Positions 39,822-51,035 of a stretch of DNA of 64,000 nt are shown here, piece after piece (positions within the stretch are counted from its first letter, which is position 1; each line of letters begins with the position of its first letter). Source of the DNA: Leucobacter zeae (GTDB lineage: Bacteria; Actinomycetota; Actinomycetes; Actinomycetales; Microbacteriaceae); assembly GCF_016758175.1 (NCBI RefSeq), contig NZ_QYAB01000001.1, forward strand, positions 1,199,162 to 1,263,161. The letters run 5' to 3'. The notes beneath the pieces were generated by a model that was not told where the DNA came from, did no database searches, and saw only the letters and a list, made by a program, of their open reading frames with translations. A program made the position numbers and the translations under genes.

Positions 39822-39835
39822 ATTGTTACAATTGT
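39822..39835 (+). promoter_or_regulatory. Palindromic AT-rich element and likely -10 box before atpB
   Basis: ATTGT-T-ACAAT (39822-39832) overlaps ACAATTGT (39828-39835). TACAAT (39827-39832) would also be a good -10 box, about 106 nt before the atpB ATG. The half-sites match those before the lipoprotein gene at 4775-4791. Confidence 0.5.
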
Positions 39836-39937
39836 CATGTTCCTCGCCGAGCGCCCACTTGAGGTGTGCCTGCTCCGGGCTGGGAGTATGACCCTCGTTC
39901 GACATCGTGCGGATCCGTCCGCACCAGAGTCAGGAGA

Positions 39938-41037
<1,100 letters not shown>

Positions 41038-41074
41038 GCCATTCTCCTTTCCCTAGTCTCGAAAGGGAGGCTCG

Positions 41075-41623
41075 ATGAATAACGCAGTCATCGTCGCTGC
41101 AGAGGGCGCGGCTCCCAACCCGCTGCTCCCGGCGACCTACGACATCGTCTGGTCTGCGGTTGTCTTCTTCATCATCCTCATCGCGTTCTGGAAGGTCTTC
41201 CTGCCCAAGATGCAGGCGATGCTCGATGAGCGCGCCGAGGCGATCGAGGGCAACATCGCCAAGGCCGATGAGGCCCAGGCGAAGGCCGAGGCCGCACTGC
41301 AGGAGTACACCGCGCAGCTCGCCAGCGCCCGCCAGGAGGCCGGTGAGATCCGCGAAGCGGCTCGCGCCGACGCCGGCAAGATCGTGGCGAAGGCCAAGGA
41401 GGACGCGGTGACCGAGCAGGGCCGCATCGCCCAGGCCGCTCAGGCCCAGATCGAGGCCGAGCGCCAGAGCGCAGTGGTCTCGCTGCGCAAGGACGTCGGA
41501 TCGCTCGCGATCGACCTCGCCTCGAGCGTGGTCGGCGAGACGCTCACCGACGACCAGAAGGCCTCGGCTCTGGTGGACCGCTTCCTCGCGGACCTCGAGG
41601 CATCCGAGAAGGCGGCTCAGTAA
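41075..41623 (+). CDS. atpF: F1Fo ATP synthase subunit b
   Basis: 182 residues. One N-terminal membrane helix (about 26-46) leads to a long Ala/Glu/Lys/Gln-rich coiled coil that forms the peripheral stalk. AAAGGGAGG lies upstream of the ATG. The stop codon overlaps the atpH ATG (TAATG), coupling translation of the two stalk subunits. Confidence 0.96.
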   Translation: MNNAVIVAAEGAAPNPLLPATYDIVWSAVVFFIILIAFWKVFLPKMQAMLDERAEAIEGNIAKADEAQAKAEAALQEYTAQLASARQEAGEIREAARADAGKIVAKAKEDAVTEQGRIAQAAQAQIEAERQSAVVSLRKDVGSLAIDLASSVVGETLTDDQKASALVDRFLADLEASEKAAQ

Positions 41624-42399
41624 TGGGAAGCGCGTCACGCGAAGCACTGGCCCAGGCGCGCACTGCGCTGCAGGCGACCATCGGCGCGAGCGCCGGGTCC
41701 GAGCTGCTGCAGGCCGCCGGCCGCATCGCCGGCAACCAGGCGCTCGCCTCCGCTCTCGGCGATGCCTCGGCACCGGCCGAGAGCAAGGCGCAGCTCGCCG
41801 AGCGGTTGTTCGGCGGACTCTCCGCTGACGCGCGCGGTGTGCTCGCCGCCGCGGTCGCCGGTCGCTGGTCGAACGTCGACGAGTTCGTCGCGGGCGTCGA
41901 GGAACTCGGCATCCGGGCCGAGGCGATCACCAACCCCTCGCTGTCGGACGAACTGCTCGCGGTCGCCGACCTCGTCGACCGCAACCACGAGCTCCAGCTG
42001 AGCCTCGGCAGCCGTCTCGGCGCCGCCGATGCGAAGGTGTCGCTCGTCCGCGGCCTGCTCGAGGGCAAGACCTCGGCGTCCGCGGTCGCCGTGGTCGCCC
42101 ACCTGGTCGCCAACCCCCAGGGGCGCCGTCTCGACGCCGCTCTTCGCCGGGCCGCCCGCACGGCGGCCGACCAGCTCGGCACCGAGCTCGCGACGGTCAC
42201 CGTCGCAGCCGAGCTCGGAGCGACGCAGGCCGCCCGCCTCGCGGAGCTGCTCGCACGTCAGGTCGGTCGACCCGTCAAGATCACCACGGTCGTCGATCCC
42301 GAGCTCATCGGCGGCGTTCGCGTGCAGCTCGCCGACGACGTCATCGACGGCAGCGTCCGCGCACGTCTCGACGATCTGCGTCAGCAGCTCGCGGCATAG
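41623..42399 (+). CDS. atpH: F1Fo ATP synthase subunit delta
   Basis: 258 residues. This is longer than the approximately 180 of most bacteria but usual for actinobacteria. The helical N-terminal domain binds the top of F1; the C-terminal part binds subunit b and contains the conserved Ile-Gly-Gly-Val-Arg-Val segment near the end. It is translationally coupled to atpF. Confidence 0.95.
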   Translation: MGSASREALAQARTALQATIGASAGSELLQAAGRIAGNQALASALGDASAPAESKAQLAERLFGGLSADARGVLAAAVAGRWSNVDEFVAGVEELGIRAEAITNPSLSDELLAVADLVDRNHELQLSLGSRLGAADAKVSLVRGLLEGKTSASAVAVVAHLVANPQGRRLDAALRRAARTAADQLGTELATVTVAAELGATQAARLAELLARQVGRPVKITTVVDPELIGGVRVQLADDVIDGSVRARLDDLRQQLAA

Positions 42400-42453
42400 G
42401 GCAAACACTTTCACCCCGGGGGCGGCGCTTCCGGACCAGACAGAGGAAACGAA

Positions 42454-44079
42454 ATGGCAGAACTCTCAATCAGCCCGGATGAGATCCGCAACGCGCTGAA
42501 GGACTTCGCAGCGTCGTACGAGCCGGCTCAGGCTGAAAAGACCGAGGTCGGCACCGTCGTGGACGCGGCCGACGGCATCGCGCACGTCGAGGGCCTCCCC
42601 GGCGTGATGGCGAACGAGCTCGTCCGCTTCGCGGACGGCACCCTGGGCCTCGCGCAGAACCTCGAGGCCGACGAGATCGGCGTCGTCGTGCTCGGCGAGT
42701 TCACCGGCATCGAGGAGGGCCAGCAGGTCACCCGTACCGGCGAGGTGCTCTCCGTGCCCGTGGGCGAGGGCTACCTCGGCCGCGTGGTCGACCCGCTCGG
42801 CAACCCGATCGACGGCCTCGGCGAGATCGCGAACCTCGAGGGCCGTCGCGCACTCGAGCTCCAGGCTCCCGGCGTCATGCAGCGCAAGTCGGTGCACGAG
42901 CCCATGCAGACCGGCATCAAGGCCATCGACGCCATGATCCCCGTCGGCCGCGGTCAGCGTCAGCTGATCATCGGCGATCGCCAGACCGGCAAGACGGCCA
43001 TCGCGATCGACACGATCATCAACCAGAAGGCCAACTGGGAGTCGGGCGACACCAACAAGCAGGTGCGCTGCATCTACGTCGCCATCGGCCAGAAGGGCTC
43101 GACCATCGCTTCGGTGAAGGGCGCCCTCGAGGAGGCCGGCGCGATGGAGTACACCACCATCGTCGCGTCGCCCGCTTCGGACCCGGCAGGCTTCAAGTAC
43201 CTGGCGCCCTACACGGGTTCGGCCATCGGTCAGCACTGGATGTACGGCGGCAAGCACGTCCTCATCATCTTCGACGATCTGTCGAAGCAGGCCGAGGCCT
43301 ACCGCGCCGTTTCGCTGCTCCTCCGCCGCCCGCCGGGGCGCGAGGCGTACCCCGGCGACGTCTTCTACCTGCACTCCCGCCTGCTGGAGCGCTGCGCGAA
43401 GCTCTCCGACGAGCTCGGCGCGGGCTCGATGACCGGCCTGCCGATCATCGAGACCAAGGCGAACGACGTGTCGGCGTACATTCCGACCAACGTGATCTCG
43501 ATCACCGACGGCCAGATCTTCCTGCAGTCGGACCTCTTCAACGCGAACCAGCGCCCCGCTGTCGACGTCGGCATCTCGGTGTCGCGTGTCGGCGGCGACG
43601 CTCAGGTGAAGTCGATCAAGAAGGTCTCGGGCACCTTGAAGCTCGAGCTCGCGCAGTACCGCTCGCTCGAGGCGTTCGCGATGTTCGCGTCCGATCTCGA
43701 CGCGGCCAGCCGCCGTCAGCTCGAGCGCGGCGCTCGCCTCACCGAGCTGCTCAAGCAGCCCCAGTACACGCCGTACCCGGTCGAGGAGCAGACGGTCTCG
43801 ATCTGGGCCGGCACCAAGGGCTTCCTGGACGACGTCCCGGTCGAGGACATCCTCCGGTTTGAGCGCGAGTTCCTCGACTACCTCGGACGCAACTCCGAGG
43901 CGCTCAACACCCTGCGCAGCACCAACGTGCTCGATGACGACACCGTCGCCGAGCTCACCGCGCAGATCGAGAAGTTCAAGAGCGAGTTCCGCACCGCTTC
44001 GGGCAAGAGCCTGAACGAGCAGTTCGAGACGCTCGACGAGGCCGAGATCAAGCAGGAGCAGCTGGTCGTCAAGAAGTAG
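42454..44079 (+). CDS. atpA: F1Fo ATP synthase subunit alpha
   Basis: 541 residues. The non-catalytic nucleotide-binding subunit of F1. Walker A reads Gly-Asp-Arg-Gln-Thr-Gly-Lys-Thr (about 174-181). Val-Ser-Arg-Val-Gly-Gly carries the Arg finger reaching into the beta site. A Lys/Glu-rich C-terminus ends Val-Val-Lys-Lys. GAGGAAAC precedes the ATG. Confidence 0.98.
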   Translation: MAELSISPDEIRNALKDFAASYEPAQAEKTEVGTVVDAADGIAHVEGLPGVMANELVRFADGTLGLAQNLEADEIGVVVLGEFTGIEEGQQVTRTGEVLSVPVGEGYLGRVVDPLGNPIDGLGEIANLEGRRALELQAPGVMQRKSVHEPMQTGIKAIDAMIPVGRGQRQLIIGDRQTGKTAIAIDTIINQKANWESGDTNKQVRCIYVAIGQKGSTIASVKGALEEAGAMEYTTIVASPASDPAGFKYLAPYTGSAIGQHWMYGGKHVLIIFDDLSKQAEAYRAVSLLLRRPPGREAYPGDVFYLHSRLLERCAKLSDELGAGSMTGLPIIETKANDVSAYIPTNVISITDGQIFLQSDLFNANQRPAVDVGISVSRVGGDAQVKSIKKVSGTLKLELAQYRSLEAFAMFASDLDAASRRQLERGARLTELLKQPQYTPYPVEEQTVSIWAGTKGFLDDVPVEDILRFEREFLDYLGRNSEALNTLRSTNVLDDDTVAELTAQIEKFKSEFRTASGKSLNEQFETLDEAEIKQEQLVVKK

Positions 44080-44156
44080 TCCCGTTCGCCGGCGGGGAGC
44101 CATCCCCGCCGGCACGGACCTTCCGACCAGCCAGCCCCAACCAGTACAGGAGAGAC

Positions 44157-46527
<2,371 letters not shown>

Positions 46528-46530
46528 GCC

Positions 46531-46794
46531 ATGGCGGCGCTCAACGTCAGCGTCGTCGCGGCCGACCGCGAGGTCTGGTCCGGCGAGGCCTCGCAGATCG
46601 TCGCGAAGACGGTCGAGGGCGAGATCGGCATCCTCGGCGGTCACGAGCCCATCCTCGCGCTGCTCGCGCAGGGCGAGGTGCGCGTGACCACCGCGAGCGG
46701 CGAGAAGATCGCGGTCGATGCCGAGGGCGGTTTCCTCTCGGTCGATCACGACACCGTGACCATCGTCGCGGGCAAGGCTGCGCTCGTCGCGTAG
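46531..46794 (+). CDS. atpC: F1Fo ATP synthase subunit epsilon
   Basis: 87 residues. Only the N-terminal beta-sandwich domain is present (Gly-Glu-Ile-Gly-Ile-Leu-Gly-Gly-His-Glu-Pro). The C-terminal helical inhibitory hairpin found in about 135-residue homologues is missing, as in many actinobacteria. Last gene of the operon; a terminator follows 17 nt after its stop. Confidence 0.95.
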   Translation: MAALNVSVVAADREVWSGEASQIVAKTVEGEIGILGGHEPILALLAQGEVRVTTASGEKIAVDAEGGFLSVDHDTVTIVAGKAALVA

Positions 46795-46810
46795 CAGTCC
46801 CTCCGCGCGC

Positions 46811-46846
46811 AGGCCGGGCCTCCTCTCCCGAGGAGTCCCGGCCTTT
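46811..46846 (+). terminator. Terminator of the atp operon
   Basis: An 8-bp outer stem (46811-46818 with 46837-46844) and a 5-bp inner stem (CTCCT/AGGAG) are followed by a short T run. One of the few hairpins in this window with U residues after the stem. Confidence 0.75.
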
Positions 46847-46897
46847 CGCGTTCCCAGCCGCGCGCAGCACCGGCCCGTCCGGTGCCCCTTCTCCGTC

Positions 46898-46927
46898 ATC
46901 CTGCGCGAGCGAAGCGAGTCGCAGGAT
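46898..46927. repeat. REP-like small palindrome
   Basis: ATCCTGCG (46898-46905) and CGCAGGAT (46920-46927) enclose a 14-nt loop rich in CGAGCGAAGCGAG. This looks like a dispersed intergenic repeat rather than a terminator, because the atp terminator already precedes it. Confidence 0.55.
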
Positions 46928-46953
46928 CCACACCTCCATCGAAAGCGAGCCCC

Positions 46954-47724
46954 ATGCTGATCCTCCTCCCGCCCTCGGAGACGAAGCGCGTCGGCGGCAC
47001 TGGCGTACTGCGCGCCGATGCCCTGCGCGGCGGAACCGAGCTCGCCGACGTGCGCGCGGCGGTGCGCGCGGCGCTCGTCGAGCTGAGCCGGGACCCGGAA
47101 GCTGCCGCGAAGCCGCTCAAGCTCGGGGTGAAGAACCAGGGCGAGCTCGCGCACAACCTGCGGTTGGGGGAGAGCGGGGTGATGCCGTCGATCGAGCGGT
47201 ACACCGGGGTGCTGTACGACGCGCTCGACGCGCAGAGCCTCGATCGCGCGGCACGCGCGTGGATCGACTCGCGGGTGCTCATCCAGTCGGCGTTGTTCGG
47301 CCTCATCGCCGCCTCCGATGAGATCCCCGCGTATCGGCTCTCGGCCGGATCGCGCCTGCCCGCGCTCGGGGCGCCGCTCAAGCGGGTCTGGTCCAGGGCC
47401 CACGATCTCGTATCGCTCGAGGACGGCGGGCTCCTGCTCGACCTGCGCTCCCTCGACTACGCGGCGCTCGCGCCGCTGCCCGAGGGCGCGGGGTACTTCC
47501 TGAACGTCGTGCAGCGCGGGCGCGACGGCACGGTCCGCGCGCTCAACCACTTCAACAAGGCTGCGAAGGGCGACCTCGTCCGCAGGCTCGCGATGGCGCA
47601 GGCGGATCCGGAAACCGCGGAGGAGCTGGTCGCCTGGGGCGCGGACTCGGGGCTCGAACTGCTCGTGGACGAGGCCGCGCGCGAGGTCGTCCTGGTGACG
47701 GAGCTCGGGGCTCCGAAGCGCTGA
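46954..47724 (+). CDS. yaaA: YaaA-family peroxide stress protein
   Basis: 256 residues, the family's usual length. Marks are the start Leu-Ile-Leu-Leu-Pro-Pro-Ser-Glu-Thr-Lys, Tyr-Thr-Gly-Val-Leu-Tyr, and Asn-His-Phe-Asn-Lys-Ala-Ala-Lys-Gly. E. coli YaaA limits intracellular free iron and oxidative DNA damage during peroxide stress and binds DNA; the mechanism is not settled. ATG 46954 is used because the open frame upstream runs through the repeat region. Confidence 0.92.
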   Translation: MLILLPPSETKRVGGTGVLRADALRGGTELADVRAAVRAALVELSRDPEAAAKPLKLGVKNQGELAHNLRLGESGVMPSIERYTGVLYDALDAQSLDRAARAWIDSRVLIQSALFGLIAASDEIPAYRLSAGSRLPALGAPLKRVWSRAHDLVSLEDGGLLLDLRSLDYAALAPLPEGAGYFLNVVQRGRDGTVRALNHFNKAAKGDLVRRLAMAQADPETAEELVAWGADSGLELLVDEAAREVVLVTELGAPKR

Positions 47725-47783
47725 TGGTGCGGCCCCCGGGTCGCGACCGGCTAGGATGGACGGGTGCACAGGGCGGGAGAGCG

Positions 47784-48638
47784 ATGACGGAACGAGGCGA
47801 GAACGCCGAGCGTCGTCGTCTGCGCTACCGGAACGACAGCGATCAGGAGATCGAACTGTCGTGGTTCGCGCTGACCGATGTCGGGCGCAGACGCGAGACG
47901 AATCAGGACAGCTACGTCGTCATGCCTCCGGTCTTCGCGATCGCAGACGGCATGGGCGGCCATTCGGCGGGCGAGATCGCGTCGGCCGCGGTCGTCCGCC
48001 GTCTCGCGGAGCTCGGCGGCAACGTGAACCTCAACGAGCGCGACATCGACGAGGTGCTCGGCGACGCGGTCGACGACATCGAGCTCGACGCCGGCGACAC
48101 CGAGCTCGGCGCGGGCACGACGGTGACCGGCGTGTGCATCGGTGACGACCCCGCGCCGACGTGGAAGGTCTTCAACATCGGGGACTCCCGCGTCTACCAG
48201 TACTTCAAGGGCGCGCTGAGCCAGATCACCGTCGATCACTCGGTCGTGCAGCACCTTATCGACACCGGCGCGATCACCGAGGAGGAAGCCGAGGTCCACC
48301 CGCATGCGAACGTGATCACGCGGGCGGTGGGCTTCAACGAGGCCCCGATCCCGGACTACATCTCGCTCGCGCTGATCCCGGGTCAGCGGATCCTGCTCTG
48401 CTCGGACGGTCTCACCAAGGAGCTCACCGACATCGGCATCCAGCACTTCCTGGCGACGCAGCCGACCGCTGAGGCGGCCGCGCGCACCCTCGTGCAGCAC
48501 GCGCTCGACAATGCCGGCCGCGACAACGTCACCGTCGTCGTGATCGACGTGCACGCGGTGGGCGACGTCGTCGACACCGGCAGCATCGAGTCGGCTGGCA
48601 TCGAACTCGAGGACACGCAGGAGCCCGTCGCGGGCTGA
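47784..48638 (+). CDS. PP2C-family serine/threonine phosphatase
   Basis: 284 residues, a soluble PPM phosphatase like bacterial PstP/PrpC but without their membrane helix. Metal-site motifs are Arg-Arg-Arg-Glu-Thr-Asn-Gln-Asp-Ser, Ala-Asp-Gly-Met-Gly-Gly-His, Asn-Ile-Gly-Asp-Ser-Arg-Val-Tyr, Ser-Asp-Gly-Leu-Thr and Gly-Arg-Asp-Asn-Val-Thr. A TAGGAT box at 47752-47757 and GGGAGA near the ATG give a short leader. No Ser/Thr kinase gene lies nearby. It probably reverses protein phosphorylation in the cytoplasm. Confidence 0.92.
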   Translation: MTERGENAERRRLRYRNDSDQEIELSWFALTDVGRRRETNQDSYVVMPPVFAIADGMGGHSAGEIASAAVVRRLAELGGNVNLNERDIDEVLGDAVDDIELDAGDTELGAGTTVTGVCIGDDPAPTWKVFNIGDSRVYQYFKGALSQITVDHSVVQHLIDTGAITEEEAEVHPHANVITRAVGFNEAPIPDYISLALIPGQRILLCSDGLTKELTDIGIQHFLATQPTAEAAARTLVQHALDNAGRDNVTVVVIDVHAVGDVVDTGSIESAGIELEDTQEPVAG

Positions 48639-48658
48639 TCGCGGGCTCCGTGCACGCA

Positions 48659-48706
48659 GCAGCGGCCCCGCTCCCGCCGATGAGGTCGGGGGAGCGGGGC
48701 CGCTGC
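48659..48706. terminator. Bidirectional terminator between convergent genes
   Basis: A 17-bp perfect stem (48659-48675 with 48690-48706) with a 14-nt loop lies between the PP2C gene and the convergent aminotransferase gene. No T-tract. Confidence 0.8.
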
Positions 48707-48716
48707 CGCGTCGCGC

Positions 48717-50072
48717 CTACGCGGTCGCTGCGGTGAACGCCTCGTCGAGCACCAAGAGCACGTCGGCGATCAGCTCGTCGCTCATCTTGAGCGAGGGCAG
48801 GAACCGGATGGCCTGGTTGTAGACGCCCGAGGAGAGCAGCAGCACGCCGCGCTGCGCCGCCTCCTGGATGACGCGGGCGACGAGGTCGGCGTCGGGCTCG
48901 AGCGTGCCCGGCTGCACGACCTCGATCGCGAGCATCGCGCCCTTGCCGCGCACCTCGGCGATGGCGGGGTGCTTCGCCGCGAGCTCCCGGAGGCCGCCGC
49001 CGAACGTGGCCTCGATGCGCTTCGCCTCGGCGAGCAGGTTCTGCTCGCCGATCTGCTCGAAGACGGCCACCGCCGCGGCGCACGAGACCGGGTTGCCGCC
49101 GAAGGTGCCGCCCAGGCCGCCCGGCTGCGACTTGTCCATGATCTCGGCGCGGCCGGTGATGCCGGCGAGCGGCAGACCGCCCGCGATGCCCTTGGCGGAC
49201 AGCACGATGTCGGGCTCGACGCCGAACTGCTCGATCGAGAAGACGGTGCCGGTGCGGGCCATGCCGGCCTGCACCTCGTCGGCGATGAAGACGATGCCGT
49301 TGGCGCGGCACCACTCGGCGAGGGCGGGCAGGTAGCCCTCCGCCGGCACGATGAAGCCGCCCTCGCCCTGAATGGGCTCGACGACGAGGCACGCGAGATC
49401 CTCGGCGCCTGCGGTCTTCTCGAGGTACGCGATCGTGCGCTTCGCGGCTTCGGCGCCCGAGAGGCCGTCGTGCAGCGGGTAGGAGTTCGGAGCCTTGTAG
49501 ATGTCGCCGGCGCGCGGGCCGTAGCCCTGCGCGTAGGGGGCGCCCTTGAAGTTCATGCTGCTCGTGAGCATCGTGCGGCCGTGGTAGGCGTGCTCGAGCA
49601 CGGCGACGCCGGGGCGGCCGGTGTGCTTGCGGGCGATCTTGACGCCGTTCTCGACGGCCTCGGCGCCGGAGTTCATGAGCAGGGTCTTGTAGGGCGCTTC
49701 GGCGGTCGAGCCGGGGACGTGCTGCGCGAGGTGCTCCGCGACCTGCACGTACGGCTCGTAGGGGGTCATGGTGAACAGCGTGTGGGTCACCTTGTTCAGC
49801 TGGGCGGTCGCCGCGGCGACCACCGCGTCGTCGGTGTGCCCGATCGTGGTGACGCCGATGCCGCCGCAGACGTCGACGATGTGATTGCCGTCGGCGTCGA
49901 CCAGGATCGAGTCGTGCGCGCGCTCGACGTAGACGGGCAGCACGCTGTGGACCCCAGGGGGGACGACTGCGCGACGGCGCTCGTGGATCTCTCGCGAGCG
50001 GGGACCGGGGATCTCGGTGACGACGAGACGCTTCTGGGGAATGCTGGTTTCGGTGAGGGTCGCTTCGCTCAT
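48717..50072 (-). CDS. gabT: 4-aminobutyrate aminotransferase-like class III transaminase
   Basis: 451 residues, PLP fold type I. The PLP lysine is Lys294 in Leu-Ser-Ala-Lys-Gly-Ile-Ala-Gly-Gly. Other marks are Asn-Ser-Gly-Ala-Glu-Ala-Val-Glu-Asn, His-Gly-Arg-Thr, Glu-Pro-Ile-Gln-Gly-Glu-Gly-Gly and Asp-Glu-Val-Gln-Ala-Gly. The overall match is to GABA transaminases, which pass the amino group of GABA to 2-oxoglutarate; related omega-amino acids are possible substrates. No gabD lies next to it. The ATG follows TAAGAT by 7 nt (leaderless). Confidence 0.9.
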   Translation of the reverse strand: MSEATLTETSIPQKRLVVTEIPGPRSREIHERRRAVVPPGVHSVLPVYVERAHDSILVDADGNHIVDVCGGIGVTTIGHTDDAVVAAATAQLNKVTHTLFTMTPYEPYVQVAEHLAQHVPGSTAEAPYKTLLMNSGAEAVENGVKIARKHTGRPGVAVLEHAYHGRTMLTSSMNFKGAPYAQGYGPRAGDIYKAPNSYPLHDGLSGAEAAKRTIAYLEKTAGAEDLACLVVEPIQGEGGFIVPAEGYLPALAEWCRANGIVFIADEVQAGMARTGTVFSIEQFGVEPDIVLSAKGIAGGLPLAGITGRAEIMDKSQPGGLGGTFGGNPVSCAAAVAVFEQIGEQNLLAEAKRIEATFGGGLRELAAKHPAIAEVRGKGAMLAIEVVQPGTLEPDADLVARVIQEAAQRGVLLLSSGVYNQAIRFLPSLKMSDELIADVLLVLDEAFTAATA

Positions 50073-50079
50073 GCGTCCG

Positions 50080-50085
50080 ATCTTA
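50080..50085 (-). promoter_or_regulatory. -10 box for leaderless gabT mRNA
   Basis: TAAGAT on the minus strand, 7 nt before ATG 50072. Confidence 0.5.
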
Positions 50086-50195
50086 CTCTCGCCGCGCCGG
50101 GGAAGGGCCGAGGCGCGGGCGCGGGCTGCGCGGCGAGCGGACGGGGCGAGCGGGCGAGGCGGACGGGGACTGCGCGCGGGATCCGCGCGGCACAC

Positions 50196-50263
50196 GATAT
50201 GGGATCCGCGAATCGTATGGCCGCTCGCGCCGGATCCGCCAGTTGTGCTGAGGATCCCATATC
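50196..50263. repeat. 12-bp inverted repeat in the gabT-OsmC gap
   Basis: GATATGGGATCC (50196-50207) and GGATCCCATATC (50252-50263) are exact complements separated by 44 nt. The 309-nt gap 50073-50381 holds this repeat, the gabT promoter and a tandem repeat; no gene was found in it. Confidence 0.75.
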
Positions 50264-50326
50264 ACCTGAGAGCCCGCGCACCTGAGAGCCCGCGGACCTG
50301 AAGCCCGGCGGACCTGAGGCCCGGCC
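50263..50326. repeat. Four tandem 16-bp repeats
   Basis: Two identical CACCTGAGAGCCCGCG units (50263-50278, 50279-50294) and two diverged ones (50295-50310, 50311-50326) follow without gaps. Confidence 0.85.
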
Positions 50327-50369
50327 GGCGCGGGGATCCGGCACCCTCGGCCGTCGCCCGCCGCGGAGC

Positions 50370-50375
50370 TAGGCT
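50370..50375 (+). promoter_or_regulatory. -10 box for leaderless OsmC-family mRNA
   Basis: TAGGCT, 6 nt, then ATG 50382. Confidence 0.45.
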
Positions 50376-50381
50376 GGGCCC

Positions 50382-50876
50382 ATGAGGGATCTGCATGAGT
50401 ACCGCGTCGACGTCGAATGGGTGGGCAACCGGGGCACCGGCACGAGCGGCTATCGGGAGTACGGGCGCCAGCTGCTGATCCGGGCCGGCGGCAAGGCGCC
50501 GCTCGAGGGCTCCGCTGACCCGACCTTCCACGGAGACCGGGATCGCTGGAACCCCGAGGAGCTCCTCGTCACCGCGCTGGCCCAGTGCCATATGCTCTCC
50601 TATCTCCACATGGCCGTGCGCGCCGGGGTCGTCGTGACCGCGTACACCGACGCCGCCACCGGCACCATGCGGCAGCAGGGCGTCGGCGGGAGCTTCACCG
50701 AGGTGGTGCTGCGCCCGCGCGTCACGGTCGCCGACGCCTCCATGGTCGACGCCGCGCGCGCCGCGCACGCCGACGCCCGCGACGCCTGCTTCATCGCGAA
50801 CTCGGTCAACTTCCCCGTGCGGCACGAGCCCGAGATCGTGGTGCATCCGGCGACCGGCTCCGCCGCCGCGGGATGA
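50382..50876 (+). CDS. OsmC/Ohr-family peroxidase-like protein
   Basis: 164 residues. The OsmC pattern is present: Asn-Pro-Glu-Glu-Leu-Leu-Val-Thr-Ala-Leu-Ala-Gln-Cys-His with the first conserved Cys near residue 69, and Ala-Cys-Phe-Ile-Ala-Asn-Ser-Val with the second near 138. Family members reduce organic hydroperoxides with this Cys pair. It has the sub-type seen in many actinobacterial OsmC proteins rather than Ohr. The last codons and stop lie in a 29-bp tandem duplication. Confidence 0.88.
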   Translation: MRDLHEYRVDVEWVGNRGTGTSGYREYGRQLLIRAGGKAPLEGSADPTFHGDRDRWNPEELLVTALAQCHMLSYLHMAVRAGVVVTAYTDAATGTMRQQGVGGSFTEVVLRPRVTVADASMVDAARAAHADARDACFIANSVNFPVRHEPEIVVHPATGSAAAG

Positions 50877-50906
50877 CGGCGACCGGCTCCGCCGCCGCGG
50901 GATGAC
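50849..50906. repeat. 29-bp tandem duplication across the OsmC stop codon
   Basis: Units 50849-50877 and 50878-50906 are identical; a degenerate third copy follows to about 50931. The first unit contains the stop codon of the OsmC gene, so the extra copies do not change the protein. Confidence 0.9.
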
Positions 50907-51022
50907 GGGGACGGCTCCGCCGCCGAGTGACGGAGCGGGGGCCGCCGCAGGTCGACGGGGGACGTCGGCGGGTCGGACCGAGGGAGGACGTAACACGGCC
51001 GGGGAGGCGCTCCGGCTCCCGA

Positions 51023-51028
51023 TAGAAT
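51023..51028 (+). promoter_or_regulatory. -10 box for leaderless metG mRNA
   Basis: TAGAAT, 7 nt, then ATG 51036. The ATG at 51027 overlaps the box and is rejected. Confidence 0.55.
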
Positions 51029-51035
51029 GGCACCC

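Noticed and set aside
42466-44115. 549-codon minus-strand frame opposite atpA
   Set aside because: Antisense shadow; atpA on the plus strand has all expected motifs.
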